NCBI GenBank assembly: GCA_937981555.1
Contig: CALJOK010000012.1
Span: forward strand, 62,001-126,000
Direction of reading: 5' to 3'
DNA length: 64,000 nucleotides
DNA from: an uncultured Saprospiraceae bacterium
Lineage (GTDB): Bacteria > Bacteroidota > Bacteroidia > Chitinophagales > Saprospiraceae
Shown here: one piece after another, positions 35,448 through 44,367 of the stretch
Layout of the letters: the number at the start of each line of letters is the position of its first letter
Position numbering within the stretch: the first letter of the stretch is position 1
Translations under genes and position numbers: made by a program
Notes under the pieces: generated by a model
Database searches by the model: none
Seen by the model: the letters and a program-made list of their open reading frames with translations, nothing else
What the model was told of the DNA's origin: nothing

Positions 35448-36848
35448 TTACAAAATCGTTGCTTTAACAGTATCCAATATAGACCGTACTTTCGCCGCAT
35501 CTGGCGCTTGTGCATACACTCTCAAAACTGGCTCTGTTCCTGAAGGTCGAATCATCACCCACTCTGTATCACTCAAATAAAATTTATAACCATCGATAGT
35601 TTCAACGCTTTGAACTTTATAATCTCCGAATGCTTGATAAGGATCATTTTTACACTTTTCGATGACAGCAACTTTTTGTTCCTCTTTAATGTGTAAATCA
35701 TCTCGATCAAAATCAAAAGAACCTACCTTTTCATATAATTCAGCAATCAACTCTTTTAAAGTTTTTCCTGTTTTTGCCATAAATTCAAAAATCAATAATC
35801 CCATCCAAATTCCATCCCGTTCAGGAATATGACCTTTTACCGCTAAACCTCCTGACTCTTCCCCTCCAACCAAAACGTCATCATTGATCATAATTTCTGC
35901 GATATATTTAAACCCAATTTTTGTCACCTCTATTTCTAAACCAAGAGATTTAGCAAATTTTTTCATTTTATCCGTAACTGAAAAAGTAACCACTACTTTT
36001 CCTTTCAAACCTTTATAGTCATGCATATACCACAACAATAATAACAACAAGTGATGCGAATCCACAAATTTCCCATCACCATCATACATTCCAATTCGGT
36101 CAGCATCACCATCGTTTGCTAGTCCACAAGTAATTTCAGGGTCATTTTTAATGGTCTCAGAAAGTTCTAGTAAATTTCTATGAATCGGCTCAGGCGCTTG
36201 TCCTTTGAATCCTGGATTATCATCGCAATGCAAAAAAACAGCATCAGGTAATAACTTTTGCACCGCATTCATTCCTGCTCCATACATCGCATCATAAGCA
36301 ATTTTTTGACCTGAATTACGAATCGCATCCATATCAAAACTAGCTTCCACATGATCCAAATATATACCTTCCAAATCAACATAATTCAATAACCCATCTT
36401 CGAGCATTTTCTCCAAACTCGGTAATTCAATCGTCGAAACATCTGGCAGCAATGCTTCTACTTCAGCAATATCCGAAGGAATTGAAGGTCCTCCGTGAAT
36501 ACTTTTTAATTTATATCCATTGTACGAAGGTGGATTATGGCTAGCCGTAATTACCACTCCTAATTGAGATTTAGTTTTGACCACACCAAGTGAAACCATC
36601 GGCGTAGAAACGAATCCTTTTGCTAAATTAACTTTGATACCATACGCTCCAAAAACTTGAGTCACCACTTCCGCAAACATCTGTCCTCCAAATCGACAAT
36701 CATGTCCAATGACCACTTTTTTGTAGTCTTTTTCTTGCATCCATTTTGCTGTTCCTTCAGCAACTCTTTTCACATTGTCAATTGTATAATCTTTTGCAAT
36801 AATAGCTCTCCATCCGTCTGTTCCAAATTTAATGGGTGTAACATTCAT
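35448..36848 (-). CDS. Phosphoglucomutase/phosphomannomutase (alpha-D-phosphohexomutase)
   Basis: All four superfamily motifs are present: the phosphoserine loop TASHNPPSYNG, the Mg-binding DGDADRIGMYD, the sugar loop GEESGGLAVKGHIPERDGI and the phosphate-binding loop RPSGTEPVLRVY. Length (466 aa) fits the prokaryotic PGM/PMM group, which interconverts hexose 1- and 6-phosphates for glycan and nucleotide-sugar synthesis. Substrate (glucose, mannose or glucosamine) is not resolved, but the sugar loop GEESGG favours glucose or mannose. Confidence 0.93.
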   Translation of the reverse strand: MNVTPIKFGTDGWRAIIAKDYTIDNVKRVAEGTAKWMQEKDYKKVVIGHDCRFGGQMFAEVVTQVFGAYGIKVNLAKGFVSTPMVSLGVVKTKSQLGVVITASHNPPSYNGYKLKSIHGGPSIPSDIAEVEALLPDVSTIELPSLEKMLEDGLLNYVDLEGIYLDHVEASFDMDAIRNSGQKIAYDAMYGAGMNAVQKLLPDAVFLHCDDNPGFKGQAPEPIHRNLLELSETIKNDPEITCGLANDGDADRIGMYDGDGKFVDSHHLLLLLLWYMHDYKGLKGKVVVTFSVTDKMKKFAKSLGLEIEVTKIGFKYIAEIMINDDVLVGGEESGGLAVKGHIPERDGIWMGLLIFEFMAKTGKTLKELIAELYEKVGSFDFDRDDLHIKEEQKVAVIEKCKNDPYQAFGDYKVQSVETIDGYKFYLSDTEWVMIRPSGTEPVLRVYAQAPDAAKVRSILDTVKATIL

Positions 36849-36914
36849 CTATATAAAAATTTTAAGTAGTTTTTTAAAAAAAGTAATCTGTATTTTTTGA
36901 TTATAAAAATTGAA

Positions 36915-36922
36915 CAAAAATA
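36915..36922 (-). promoter_or_regulatory. Bacteroidota -7 element (TATTTTTG) of the phosphohexomutase gene
   Basis: The minus strand reads TATTTTTG 67 bp upstream of the start codon, giving a leader of about 60 nt. Confidence 0.55.
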
Positions 36923-37080
36923 CCAAAACGATTTCAAAATCCGTAATTCCTTTTTTAAGAAAAGATTAATTATTAATAAAGATTATTACGAAAAAAGTAG
37001 GATAAGTGTTTCTCTAAAAATGATTTTCAAAATATCAACTTTAGCTTTATTTATGGCTAAAATATTTAAATTGTAAACTC

Positions 37081-37088
37081 TACCTTTG
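37081..37088 (+). promoter_or_regulatory. Bacteroidota -7 element (TACCTTTG) of pcm
   Basis: A TAnnTTTG match 66 bp before the pcm TTG start. Confidence 0.65.
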
Positions 37089-37153
37089 GTACAGAATTTT
37101 CTGTTTTAAATTCTATTTCAAAATATTTTCACCGCAAAAACATTTTAAATTAA

Positions 37154-37810
37154 TTGAGTTACAAAGATACGTATCGGCACAAAGGACTAAGAAAAAAATT
37201 AGTTGAAACTATTCGAGCAAAAGGTATTCGAGATGAAAAAGTTTTAACTGCAATCAACTCTCTTCCCCGTCATTTTTTTATGGAAAAAGGATTTGAAGAA
37301 TGGGCTTATGTGGATAAAGCTTTTCCGATCGGAAGTGATCAAACCATTTCTCAACCTTATACAGTTGCTTTCCAATCAGAGCTTTTACAAATAAAAAAAC
37401 GCGATAAAGTTTTAGAAGTAGGAACTGGCTCTGGTTATCAAGCTGCGATTTTGGCATTGCTCGGAGCACGGGTACATACCATCGAAAGACAGGAAGCTCT
37501 ATTTCATAAAACCAATGAATTACTCGAAAAATTGGAGGTAGGAAATATTCGAACTTACTTCCGAGATGGTTACAAAGGTATTCCTGAGTTTGCTCCTTTC
37601 GATAAAATGATCGTTACCGCAGGAGCTACAAATATTCCAACTGCCTTAAAAAATCAATTAAAGATCGGAGGGGTTTTAGTGATTCCTGTTGGCGATGATC
37701 AGACGCAAAAAATGTATCGCATCACTCGAATATCTGAAAAGGAATTTGAAAAAGAAGAGTTTGAAAATTTTCGTTTTGTTCCATTTCTAAAAGGGACAAA
37801 TAAAAAATAA
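37154..37810 (+). CDS. pcm: Protein-L-isoaspartate O-methyltransferase
   Basis: Repairs isoaspartyl residues in damaged proteins using S-adenosylmethionine. The family pattern is clear: RHFFMEKGFEEWAYVDKAFP, GSDQTISQPYTVAFQSELL, the SAM motif I VLEVGTGSGYQAAIL and VTAGATNIPTALKNQLKIGG near the end. The start is taken as TTG, because the first in-frame ATG falls inside the conserved N-terminal region. A lipoprotein gene follows after 7 bp. Confidence 0.94.
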   Translation: MSYKDTYRHKGLRKKLVETIRAKGIRDEKVLTAINSLPRHFFMEKGFEEWAYVDKAFPIGSDQTISQPYTVAFQSELLQIKKRDKVLEVGTGSGYQAAILALLGARVHTIERQEALFHKTNELLEKLEVGNIRTYFRDGYKGIPEFAPFDKMIVTAGATNIPTALKNQLKIGGVLVIPVGDDQTQKMYRITRISEKEFEKEEFENFRFVPFLKGTNKK

Positions 37811-37817
37811 TTTTATT

Positions 37818-38429
37818 ATGAAAAATCTAATCCTATTTTCTGTACTCATTTTATTTATTTCCAATTGCTCCAACGAAGCACCTAGCCCATCTCCCGATGC
37901 AGAATATGATTTAGAAAATGTTCGCGTTTTAGTTCCGCGAGAATATCAAGAAGTCACTTCAAAAAAAGAGGTAAAAGAAAAATTCTTCGAAGGAAAAGAT
38001 TCGCTGGATATTCAAAATCAAACACTCTTAGATCGCGTTTTTGTTTTGCAAAAAGAAGACAATCACATCTTTGCCAAATATGAAAATGAGCAGCTCAGTT
38101 TTATCACTTTTAAAACCGATGGTGATTATCAAATCATGAACAAGGATACCAAAGATTACATTTTGCAACAGTATGAAGGTTCACTTGAAAAAAACATTTT
38201 ATCGAACGATCCAAGTTATCGTTTCAAGAAATTAGAAAGTAAATTAACGGGAGCAAATCGAGTCAGATTTTTAAAATATAAATACACCCATACTGAAAAA
38301 ACTACCAAATGGTATTCTACTAAATACTTAATCACCTCTGGAAGTCGAACAGTTAGCATGAGTATTTTTAGTCCAACATCAAATTACTCAGATATGGAAA
38401 ACTATATGCAGTTTATTCAAATCAAATAA
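37818..38429 (+). CDS. Hypothetical lipoprotein (203 aa)
   Basis: A signal peptide with lipobox SNC is followed by a mixed alpha/beta domain with no known motif. The segment ENVRVLVPREYQEV near the N-terminus and a TKWYSTKYLITSGSRTVSMS strand pair near the C-terminus suggest a PsbP/MOG1-like or similar single-domain fold (weak guess). It is co-transcribed with pcm (7-bp gap) and ends at a terminator. Confidence 0.75.
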   Translation: MKNLILFSVLILFISNCSNEAPSPSPDAEYDLENVRVLVPREYQEVTSKKEVKEKFFEGKDSLDIQNQTLLDRVFVLQKEDNHIFAKYENEQLSFITFKTDGDYQIMNKDTKDYILQQYEGSLEKNILSNDPSYRFKKLESKLTGANRVRFLKYKYTHTEKTTKWYSTKYLITSGSRTVSMSIFSPTSNYSDMENYMQFIQIK

Positions 38430-38480
38430 ATTATACACCTTGTAAATGTATTGTTACAAAAATCGTTTCCACTAATAAAA

Positions 38481-38521
38481 AAAGGTTCAAAAGCAAACTA
38501 CTGCTTTCGAACCTTTTTTAT
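38481..38521 (+). terminator. Terminator of the pcm operon
   Basis: AAAGGTTCAAAAGCA and TGCTTTCGAACCTTT arms pair with one mismatch and run into T6. Confidence 0.82.
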
Positions 38522-38587
38522 TTCCCTTGAAAAAACTGTACTAAAAATCAAGCACAATCTAACTCCCTTTTAGGAGATAGGGCATTT

Positions 38588-39418
38588 CTAATTTCCTAAG
38601 ATCAAAGGTAATCCACCTTCTGCACCACCAACTACCACTACTTTCGAATTAGGTGATTTTGCTAATTCTAAAGTTGCTTCGATCCCTTTATCTCTCAAAA
38701 TATTATCCGTCAAACTCGCATTCAAAATTCTATTCGCTTCTGCTTTTGCATTGGCTTCAATAATTTTACGCTCTGCTTCTTTTCGCTCACGATCTAGTTT
38801 AAATTCAAACTGGAAAGACAATTGTTCCTCTTCTAGTTTTTTCTCAATCGCTACTTTCAAACTCGCTGGCAATGCTACCTCACGTATTAATACTTGATCT
38901 AAAATCAAATGTTTTTTCTCCACATTTAATTTCGTTCTATCCAATATTTCAGATTGAATCGCTTCTCTTTTCGTAGAATACAATTCCTCTGGTAAATATT
39001 TACCAATCACCTCTCTCGTTGCAGATCGAATTTCTGGTTTAACAATTACCTCTAAAAAATTAGGGCCAATTTCTTCATGTAATAACCCAATACTATTGAT
39101 AATTGGCTGATAACGATATGACAACTCTACATCAATCGTCAAACCATTTTTAGAAAGTACAGACATTTTTTCAAATGCTTCTTTCGTTCGAGTATCGTAA
39201 GTGATCAATCTATTCCATGGAGCTATTACATGGAATCCTTGACCTTTGATATTTTTAGTATCCAATCCTCCGCCAAAACGTTTAAAGAGAATTGCATTCT
39301 CCCCTGGTTGAATTGTTTTAAAAATACTCCCTGAAAGAGTAAGGAGTACAACTAAGGCAAAAAATGCCATTACTCCGAAGCTGATTAATTTTCCTTGATT
39401 AGAAGGTACTTGGCTCAT
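38588..39418 (-). CDS. Prohibitin family protein (SPFH/Band 7)
   Basis: One N-terminal TM helix (residues about 12-35) is followed by an SPFH domain (TIQPGENAILFKRFGGGLDT, GQGFHVIAPWNRLITYDTRT) and a coiled-coil region rich in charged residues (KLDRERKEAERKIIEANAKA). Prohibitins form ring scaffolds that organise inner-membrane proteins and the protease FtsH. Length (276 aa) is normal. Confidence 0.92.
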   Translation of the reverse strand: MSQVPSNQGKLISFGVMAFFALVVLLTLSGSIFKTIQPGENAILFKRFGGGLDTKNIKGQGFHVIAPWNRLITYDTRTKEAFEKMSVLSKNGLTIDVELSYRYQPIINSIGLLHEEIGPNFLEVIVKPEIRSATREVIGKYLPEELYSTKREAIQSEILDRTKLNVEKKHLILDQVLIREVALPASLKVAIEKKLEEEQLSFQFEFKLDRERKEAERKIIEANAKAEANRILNASLTDNILRDKGIEATLELAKSPNSKVVVVGGAEGGLPLILGN

Positions 39419-39654
39419 ATTTGTATGATTTTGTTATTTTAAAAAAACTCAGTAACAATCGAATAATATTTCAGCAATTAAGACGAGATTATTATTCGGT
39501 GGTTACTAATCCTTTTCGAAAATTCGTACGTAAATAATAATGTCGATTTCCCAAAAGGAATAAATACTCTACAATGGTACAAAATTTCACCTCAAGTAGT
39601 TTATACTTTTCTATGAAATCCTTAGGAATATAGATATTCGATCTAAATTTAATT

Positions 39655-39662
39655 TATTTTTG
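39655..39662 (+). promoter_or_regulatory. Bacteroidota -7 element (TATTTTTG)
   Basis: A TAnnTTTG match 45 bp before the TTG start of the DUF2279 gene. Confidence 0.55.
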
Positions 39663-39699
39663 TTGGATTTTTTACTCGTTCCAATTAAAACCACCGATT

Positions 39700-40731
39700 T
39701 TGAAACTTAATCAAAGAAAATATTTTCTCTATTTTTTTCTTATTTCCTTATTCTTATTATTTGGGAAAAACAATTTTGCCCAAACATTAGAAATTGAAAA
39801 AAAAGAAAAAATTCCTTTTCTCCAGCCTGCTGACACTTTGCACAAAGGACGATTTTGGACTTGCTCTGCGATTGGTGCGACCATTTATGGATCAGCCGTA
39901 GTTGGTCTCAATGAAATTTGGTACGCAGAAACAGAGCGAAGCAGTTTTCAATTTTTTAATGACTTTGGAGAGTGGCGGCATGTCGATAAAATGGGGCATA
40001 CTTTTACCGCTTATAATTATACCAATTGGTTATTCACCGGAGCCAAATGGACGGGAATGAAAAGAAGAAGAGCGATGTGGACTGGAGCAGGTTTGAGTTT
40101 TTTACTACAAGGAACGATTGAAGTCATGGATGGATATTCTGCCAAATGGGGTTTTTCAATTCCTGATGTGGCATTTAATACTTTGGGGATTGGATTGTTT
40201 GTCGGGCAAGAATTGGCTTGGAAGGAGCAACGAATTATTATGAAAGTTTCTTCGACTGTTCCCTCCTACTCGACTGATATTTTGACTTCAGTCGATGGCA
40301 TGCATACGACGACTTATCGAGAACGAGCGCACTCACTTTATGGAAGCCGTTTTCCCGAAACACTTTTAAAAGATTATAATGGACAGACAAATTGGCTCTC
40401 GTTCAACATACATTCTTTTATGAAAAAAAAGGATACGCGATTTCCGAAATGGTTAAATGTTGCGGTAGGTTACGGCGCACAAAATATGTATGAAGGTTTT
40501 AATTATGAATGGACGGAGGAAAAAACGGAAATTCAATATCAACGTGATCCAAATATTTACCCTCGATATAGTCAAATTTATTTTTCGTTTGATGTGGATT
40601 TGATGCGGATAAAAACGAAGAGTCGGTTTTTGAAAACGGCATTTGTTATTTTAAATTGGATAAAGTTTCCCGCGCCAACTTTGGAATTTAATACTTTAGG
40701 GAAGGTGAGATTTTTGCCGATTTACTTTTGA
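39700..40731 (+). CDS. DUF2279-like secreted protein
   Basis: The TTG start gives a signal peptide (MKLNQRKYFLYFFLISLFLL...FAQ). The mature protein carries the DUF2279/YfiM-like pattern: W-x-x-E, FFNDFGEWRHVDKMGHTFTA and a series of hydrophobic segments (TMs or beta strands), then a C-terminal half with SLYGSRFPETLLKDYNGQTNW. Function unknown. Its cell-envelope location follows from the signal peptide. Confidence 0.78.
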   Translation: MKLNQRKYFLYFFLISLFLLFGKNNFAQTLEIEKKEKIPFLQPADTLHKGRFWTCSAIGATIYGSAVVGLNEIWYAETERSSFQFFNDFGEWRHVDKMGHTFTAYNYTNWLFTGAKWTGMKRRRAMWTGAGLSFLLQGTIEVMDGYSAKWGFSIPDVAFNTLGIGLFVGQELAWKEQRIIMKVSSTVPSYSTDILTSVDGMHTTTYRERAHSLYGSRFPETLLKDYNGQTNWLSFNIHSFMKKKDTRFPKWLNVAVGYGAQNMYEGFNYEWTEEKTEIQYQRDPNIYPRYSQIYFSFDVDLMRIKTKSRFLKTAFVILNWIKFPAPTLEFNTLGKVRFLPIYF

Positions 40732-40737
40732 TTTTGA

Positions 40738-40790
40738 TGGAACGTAGATGCCGCAGATCGAGCGGATTTTACCGGATTTGACGATGACTA
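40738..40790. repeat. Possible degenerate intergenic repeat
   Basis: Between two convergent genes, the sequence contains CGTAGATGCCGCAGATCGAG and a GCGGATTTTACCGG stretch. This resembles the CGCAGAT/GCGGATTT-type intergenic repeats seen in many genomes. Only one copy is in this window, so the call is weak. Confidence 0.25.
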
Positions 40791-40831
40791 TATAATGATA
40801 TATCCTTAAATATTAGAACACAAACCTTTTA

Positions 40832-41371
40832 TCATTTCCGCTTTTTTAGTCGTACTCTTTTAGGGCCGTACCACAACCAAATCCCCGTTGCAATCAAAAA
40901 CAATAATCCGATTCCTAAAAAATTCATCGAGAATAATTTGAATCCATCAGAGATGATTGAACCATCATGTAAACTTTCAATCCAATCGGAGTACCTCTTT
41001 TCTATAGACTTCACTTCTCCTGATTTTCCATCGACTTGCACTTCCCAATTTCCTTCTTCAAACAATACTTTTACAATTCCTTTGGATGGACGAGCGTCCA
41101 TTCGATCTACGAAATTTTCTTTTTGTTCGGGGTAAGTTTCATGCAACGCTTTTTCAGCTATTGCACTAATCTGATCGAGTGATTTCCATTCAGCCAAATT
41201 TTTACTTACTCCTTTTTGAGTCGGTGGTTGAATGATTTCAACATCTTTTTTCAATGCTAATAAAACTCCTGTCACCGCGCTAATCATCAATAGCAACGCT
41301 AAAGTCAATCCCATCCAACGATGGAAGACTCGAAAATCTCGGAGGCTTTTAATGAGTGTTTTAAGTTTCAA
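40832..41371 (-). CDS. PepSY-domain membrane protein
   Basis: An N-terminal PepSY-associated TM region (FRVFHRWMGLTLALLLMISAVTGVLLALKK, shown in part) is followed by a periplasmic PepSY domain ending in VQVDGKSGEVKSIEKRYSDW and a second TM (FLGIGLLFLIATGIWLW). The HRW motif resembles heme- or iron-linked PepSY_TM reductase components. At 179 aa it is a short member with only two TMs. Confidence 0.8.
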   Translation of the reverse strand: MKLKTLIKSLRDFRVFHRWMGLTLALLLMISAVTGVLLALKKDVEIIQPPTQKGVSKNLAEWKSLDQISAIAEKALHETYPEQKENFVDRMDARPSKGIVKVLFEEGNWEVQVDGKSGEVKSIEKRYSDWIESLHDGSIISDGFKLFSMNFLGIGLLFLIATGIWLWYGPKRVRLKKRK

Positions 41372-41402
41372 AATCTTGAATAATAAGTTTATTGTTGAAT
41401 TT

Positions 41403-41440
41403 AAAATCAGCGTTCCAAAATATATTGGAACGCTGATTTT
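41403..41440 (-). terminator. Terminator of fahA
   Basis: Perfect 15-bp arms (41403-41417, 41426-41440) with A4/T4 ends. It lies 13 bp beyond the fahA stop codon. Confidence 0.85.
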
Positions 41441-41452
41441 CTTTTACTCTTT

Positions 41453-42739
41453 TTATGCTATTAAATTTTCTTTGTCAGCTGGTAACACTTTTCCAACGGC
41501 TTCGCCAAAACCGATACGTACTCCATCTTTTTCACACCATCCTTCAATGACTACAGTATCTCCATCTGCTAAAAATTTACGTTCTGTTCCATCCGCCATT
41601 TGAACTGATTTAGTTCCTTGCCAACTGATCTCTAACATCGACCCATACGATTCAGGTGTTTTTCCACTTATCGTTCCTGAAGCATACATATCGCCAACAT
41701 TGATATTACAACCATTGACCGTATGATGTGTCAATTGCTGACTCATATTCCAATACATATATTTGAAATTGGATTCTGAAACGACTGTTGGCTCACTTCC
41801 ATCTGGTTGTATTTTTACTGCTAATTTTATATCGTAATTTTTTTCACCTTCATATTCTAAATAAGGCAAAACTGGTGGATCCTGAACTGGTCCTGAAACT
41901 CGAAATGGTTCAAGTGCATCCATCGTTACAATCCACGGGGACATGGTTGATGCAAAGTTTTTTCCTAAAAAAGGTCCCAATGGAACATACTCCCATTTTT
42001 GAATATCACGTGCTGACCAATCATTGAACAAGCACATTCCAAAAATAAAATCCTCTGCTGCTTGAATTGGAACGGTATCTCCCAAGTTCGTTTTTTGACC
42101 AATTACAAATCCCATTTCCAATTCAAAATCCAATAATTTACAGGGACCGAAAACTGGTTGTTTAGAATCTTTTGGAATCTGCTGACCTTTTGGTCTTTTG
42201 ATTTCAGTTCCTGAAACTACGATGGAAGATGCTCTTCCATGGTAACCAACTGGTAGATGTTTCCAGTTTGGCATCAATGCATTGGCAGGGTCTCGAAACA
42301 TAATTCCTACATTCGTCGCATGCTCGATACTTGAATAAAAATCAGTATAATCTCTAATGTTGATTGGTATCAACAATTCCACTTCATCCATTTTGTAGAA
42401 AATATGTTCAGCCATATCTCTGCTATTCCATTTCGTTTCATTTTCATCCAAAATTTCAGATAGTCGATCTCGAACAGCTCGTGTTACGTCTTTTCCCAAA
42501 GCCATAAAATCGTTGATATATTGATTATAAAAAATCGCTCTAGGGATTTTTAAATCTGCAAAAAACGCCAAATCATTCACCTTCGCCAAATCAATTACAT
42601 AACCTCCAATAGCAGAACAAACTCGTGGTTCTGAGTCTTTAGTTTTAAAAATTCCAAATGGTAAATTTTGAATTGGAAAATCACTTCCTTCTGGTACTTC
42701 TACCCAAGATTTTAAAGTTGGGTTATTTGCTCTGATCAT
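41453..42739 (-). CDS. fahA: Fumarylacetoacetase
   Basis: The last enzyme of tyrosine degradation, hydrolysing fumarylacetoacetate to fumarate and acetoacetate. FAH-family hallmarks are PVGYHGRASSIVVSGT, LDFELEMGFVIG (metal-binding Glu), FNDWSARDIQKWEYVPLGPF and GTISGKTPESYGSMLEISWQG. An N-terminal SH3-like domain precedes the catalytic domain. The ATG at 42739 (MIRANNPTLKSW) is chosen: the more distal in-frame start coincides with the -7 promoter element. 428 aa is normal. Confidence 0.95.
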   Translation of the reverse strand: MIRANNPTLKSWVEVPEGSDFPIQNLPFGIFKTKDSEPRVCSAIGGYVIDLAKVNDLAFFADLKIPRAIFYNQYINDFMALGKDVTRAVRDRLSEILDENETKWNSRDMAEHIFYKMDEVELLIPINIRDYTDFYSSIEHATNVGIMFRDPANALMPNWKHLPVGYHGRASSIVVSGTEIKRPKGQQIPKDSKQPVFGPCKLLDFELEMGFVIGQKTNLGDTVPIQAAEDFIFGMCLFNDWSARDIQKWEYVPLGPFLGKNFASTMSPWIVTMDALEPFRVSGPVQDPPVLPYLEYEGEKNYDIKLAVKIQPDGSEPTVVSESNFKYMYWNMSQQLTHHTVNGCNINVGDMYASGTISGKTPESYGSMLEISWQGTKSVQMADGTERKFLADGDTVVIEGWCEKDGVRIGFGEAVGKVLPADKENLIA

Positions 42740-42769
42740 TCTATTTTTTTTTGATGAAAAATATATTTG

Positions 42770-42777
42770 CAAAAGTA
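42770..42777 (-). promoter_or_regulatory. Bacteroidota -7 element (TACTTTTG) of fahA
   Basis: A minus-strand TAnnTTTG match 31 bp before the fahA ATG. It overlaps the alternative upstream start codon and rules that start out. Confidence 0.68.
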
Positions 42778-42943
42778 ATATTTTTCGATAATTGTTTAGA
42801 ATCTCTTTTCATAATTTCGAAAATGGGGATTTCTATTTTGATTAAATTCTCAGAGACAAAAATATGGGGATGCAAAATAGTGACGGGAGGCTCCGATTGA
42901 GTACTTTTTATTCATCACCATCATTATTCCATATCTCATCCTC

Positions 42944-42979
42944 AAAAAAATCGGTAATGATCCCGAAAACCATTACCGA
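42944..42979 (-). terminator. Terminator of the saccharopine dehydrogenase family gene
   Basis: TCGGTAATG (42951-42959) and CATTACCGA (42971-42979) form a 9-bp stem. The + strand A7 on the left becomes the T-run on the minus strand. Confidence 0.75.
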
Positions 42980-43041
42980 CTCCTTTTATAAAGTAGACTA
43001 AAGTCTAGCACTCCGAAAACTCCCCTTTAGGGATCGGTGGG

Positions 43042-44199
43042 TTAAACTGTCACAGGTTCCTTCACCTCTCCTCCTCCATAAACCATCGAAACAAATGGTC
43101 CATTCATAAATGACTCAGGATCTAACTCACTTTGAAAAACTACCCCTTTCCATTTTCCAGTAGCCAACATCCTAGCGCACTCTGCCAACGGAGCAGCTGT
43201 CGTAGATTGAATAGCTCGGAGTGTCTTTGTTCCAACTTTCATTGGTAAAATTCGGTAAGATCCTTCCATCGCTCGAAGTACTCCATTTTTATCATTTCCT
43301 TGCACAGATGCATAAATAATTACCTGATCTTCTTCAATGATAGGTATAAATCTCTGCATCGTATCTTGCAATTGCTTAACTCGATTTTCTCCCTCTGGAA
43401 GAACTGATAAAACATTGTCCACCCATTGGTAATGACCTGGAAAACGCAATGTTTTATAATCCAAAGTTTTCACTCTTCCAGCCAATGCTTCTGGCAAATC
43501 TGCTGCACCTCCTGAAGTCAAATTATCTTCCAAAGTAATTCCATCCACCATCAAAGTTTCTCTTTCCGACAAAGCGGGAAGCAAAACCTTTTCGCCATTT
43601 CTAACAGCTATACAAGGTTTTAAATATTCCGTCGCTACACCAACTGGACTCCATGTGAAGCCATAAAAATGCGGCGCTCTTGCATGCTTTGTTAAAGCTC
43701 CAACTTTCATAGACATTTTATCAATTCCTTTCACTTCATGTTGAGCACAAAAATCATTGAATAATTTCATACCTAGGACATTTATAAATCCTGGAGCTAA
43801 TCCAGTTTGTAAAATGAAACCTCGGTCAGAATCCTTAGCGATTTCCATCACTTCATCAGTTTCCTTTACATATTCAGTTAAGTTCGCATAATGCAAATCA
43901 TACTCTCTACATAATTTTGCCATACGAGGAGCTTGACTTCCGGGGAGACAGTCCAATAAGATATCTGCAGTTTTTAACACTTCAATCATTTCATCATCCA
44001 CTCCTTCAGCAGGCATATTGAATGGAACTACATCACCTGATGCTCCCAATCCTTCTTCGATCCATTGTGCAGCTTCTTTCGCTACTTTTAGATACAAATC
44101 TCCAATGAAAATTTTGGTTTCGAAACTTTTATTTTCAGCAAGAATTAATCCTACTGCCCGTCCTATTCCGCCGGCACCGGCGATTACAATCTTGTTCAT
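43042..44199 (-). CDS. Saccharopine dehydrogenase family protein
   Basis: An N-terminal Rossmann NAD(P)-binding domain (IVIAGAGGIGRAVGLIL) is followed by the catalytic and C-terminal domains of the saccharopine dehydrogenase-like family (LDCLPGSQAPRMAKLC, QTGLAPGFINVLGM, FPGHYQWVDNVLSVLPEG). Related enzymes make or cleave saccharopine or carboxynorspermidine. Which reaction occurs here is unresolved. The ATG at 44199 is preferred to a TTG two codons upstream. Confidence 0.87.
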   Translation of the reverse strand: MNKIVIAGAGGIGRAVGLILAENKSFETKIFIGDLYLKVAKEAAQWIEEGLGASGDVVPFNMPAEGVDDEMIEVLKTADILLDCLPGSQAPRMAKLCREYDLHYANLTEYVKETDEVMEIAKDSDRGFILQTGLAPGFINVLGMKLFNDFCAQHEVKGIDKMSMKVGALTKHARAPHFYGFTWSPVGVATEYLKPCIAVRNGEKVLLPALSERETLMVDGITLEDNLTSGGAADLPEALAGRVKTLDYKTLRFPGHYQWVDNVLSVLPEGENRVKQLQDTMQRFIPIIEEDQVIIYASVQGNDKNGVLRAMEGSYRILPMKVGTKTLRAIQSTTAAPLAECARMLATGKWKGVVFQSELDPESFMNGPFVSMVYGGGEVKEPVTV

Positions 44200-44286
44200 G
44201 GACAAAATAGTTTTATTTAGTTATTAAATATTTGGTTAGTTCGTATTACACTTTTTTACAATACAAAGTTTATTCCTAATTCGCCG

Positions 44287-44294
44287 CAAATTTA
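44287..44294 (-). promoter_or_regulatory. Possible -7 element (TAAATTTG)
   Basis: A minus-strand TAnnTTTG match about 88 bp before the saccharopine dehydrogenase family start. Confidence 0.4.
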
Positions 44295-44324
44295 AATTCT
44301 CTTGGAATAAAAACGAGTTGTAGA

Positions 44325-44357
44325 AAGGGACATAGATGACTCTGATCTATGTCCCTT
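44325..44357. terminator. Hairpin after meaB
   Basis: AAGGGACATAGAT and ATCTATGTCCCTT form a perfect 13-bp stem with a 7-nt loop. It lies just past the meaB stop codon, but the T-tract on the minus strand is weak. Confidence 0.6.
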
Positions 44358-44367
44358 CTTATAATTT

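Larger units (their letters stand above)
36849..37153. other. Divergent promoter region between phosphohexomutase and pcm
   Basis: 305 bp that carries a leftward and a rightward TAnnTTTG element. No other feature was seen. Confidence 0.6.
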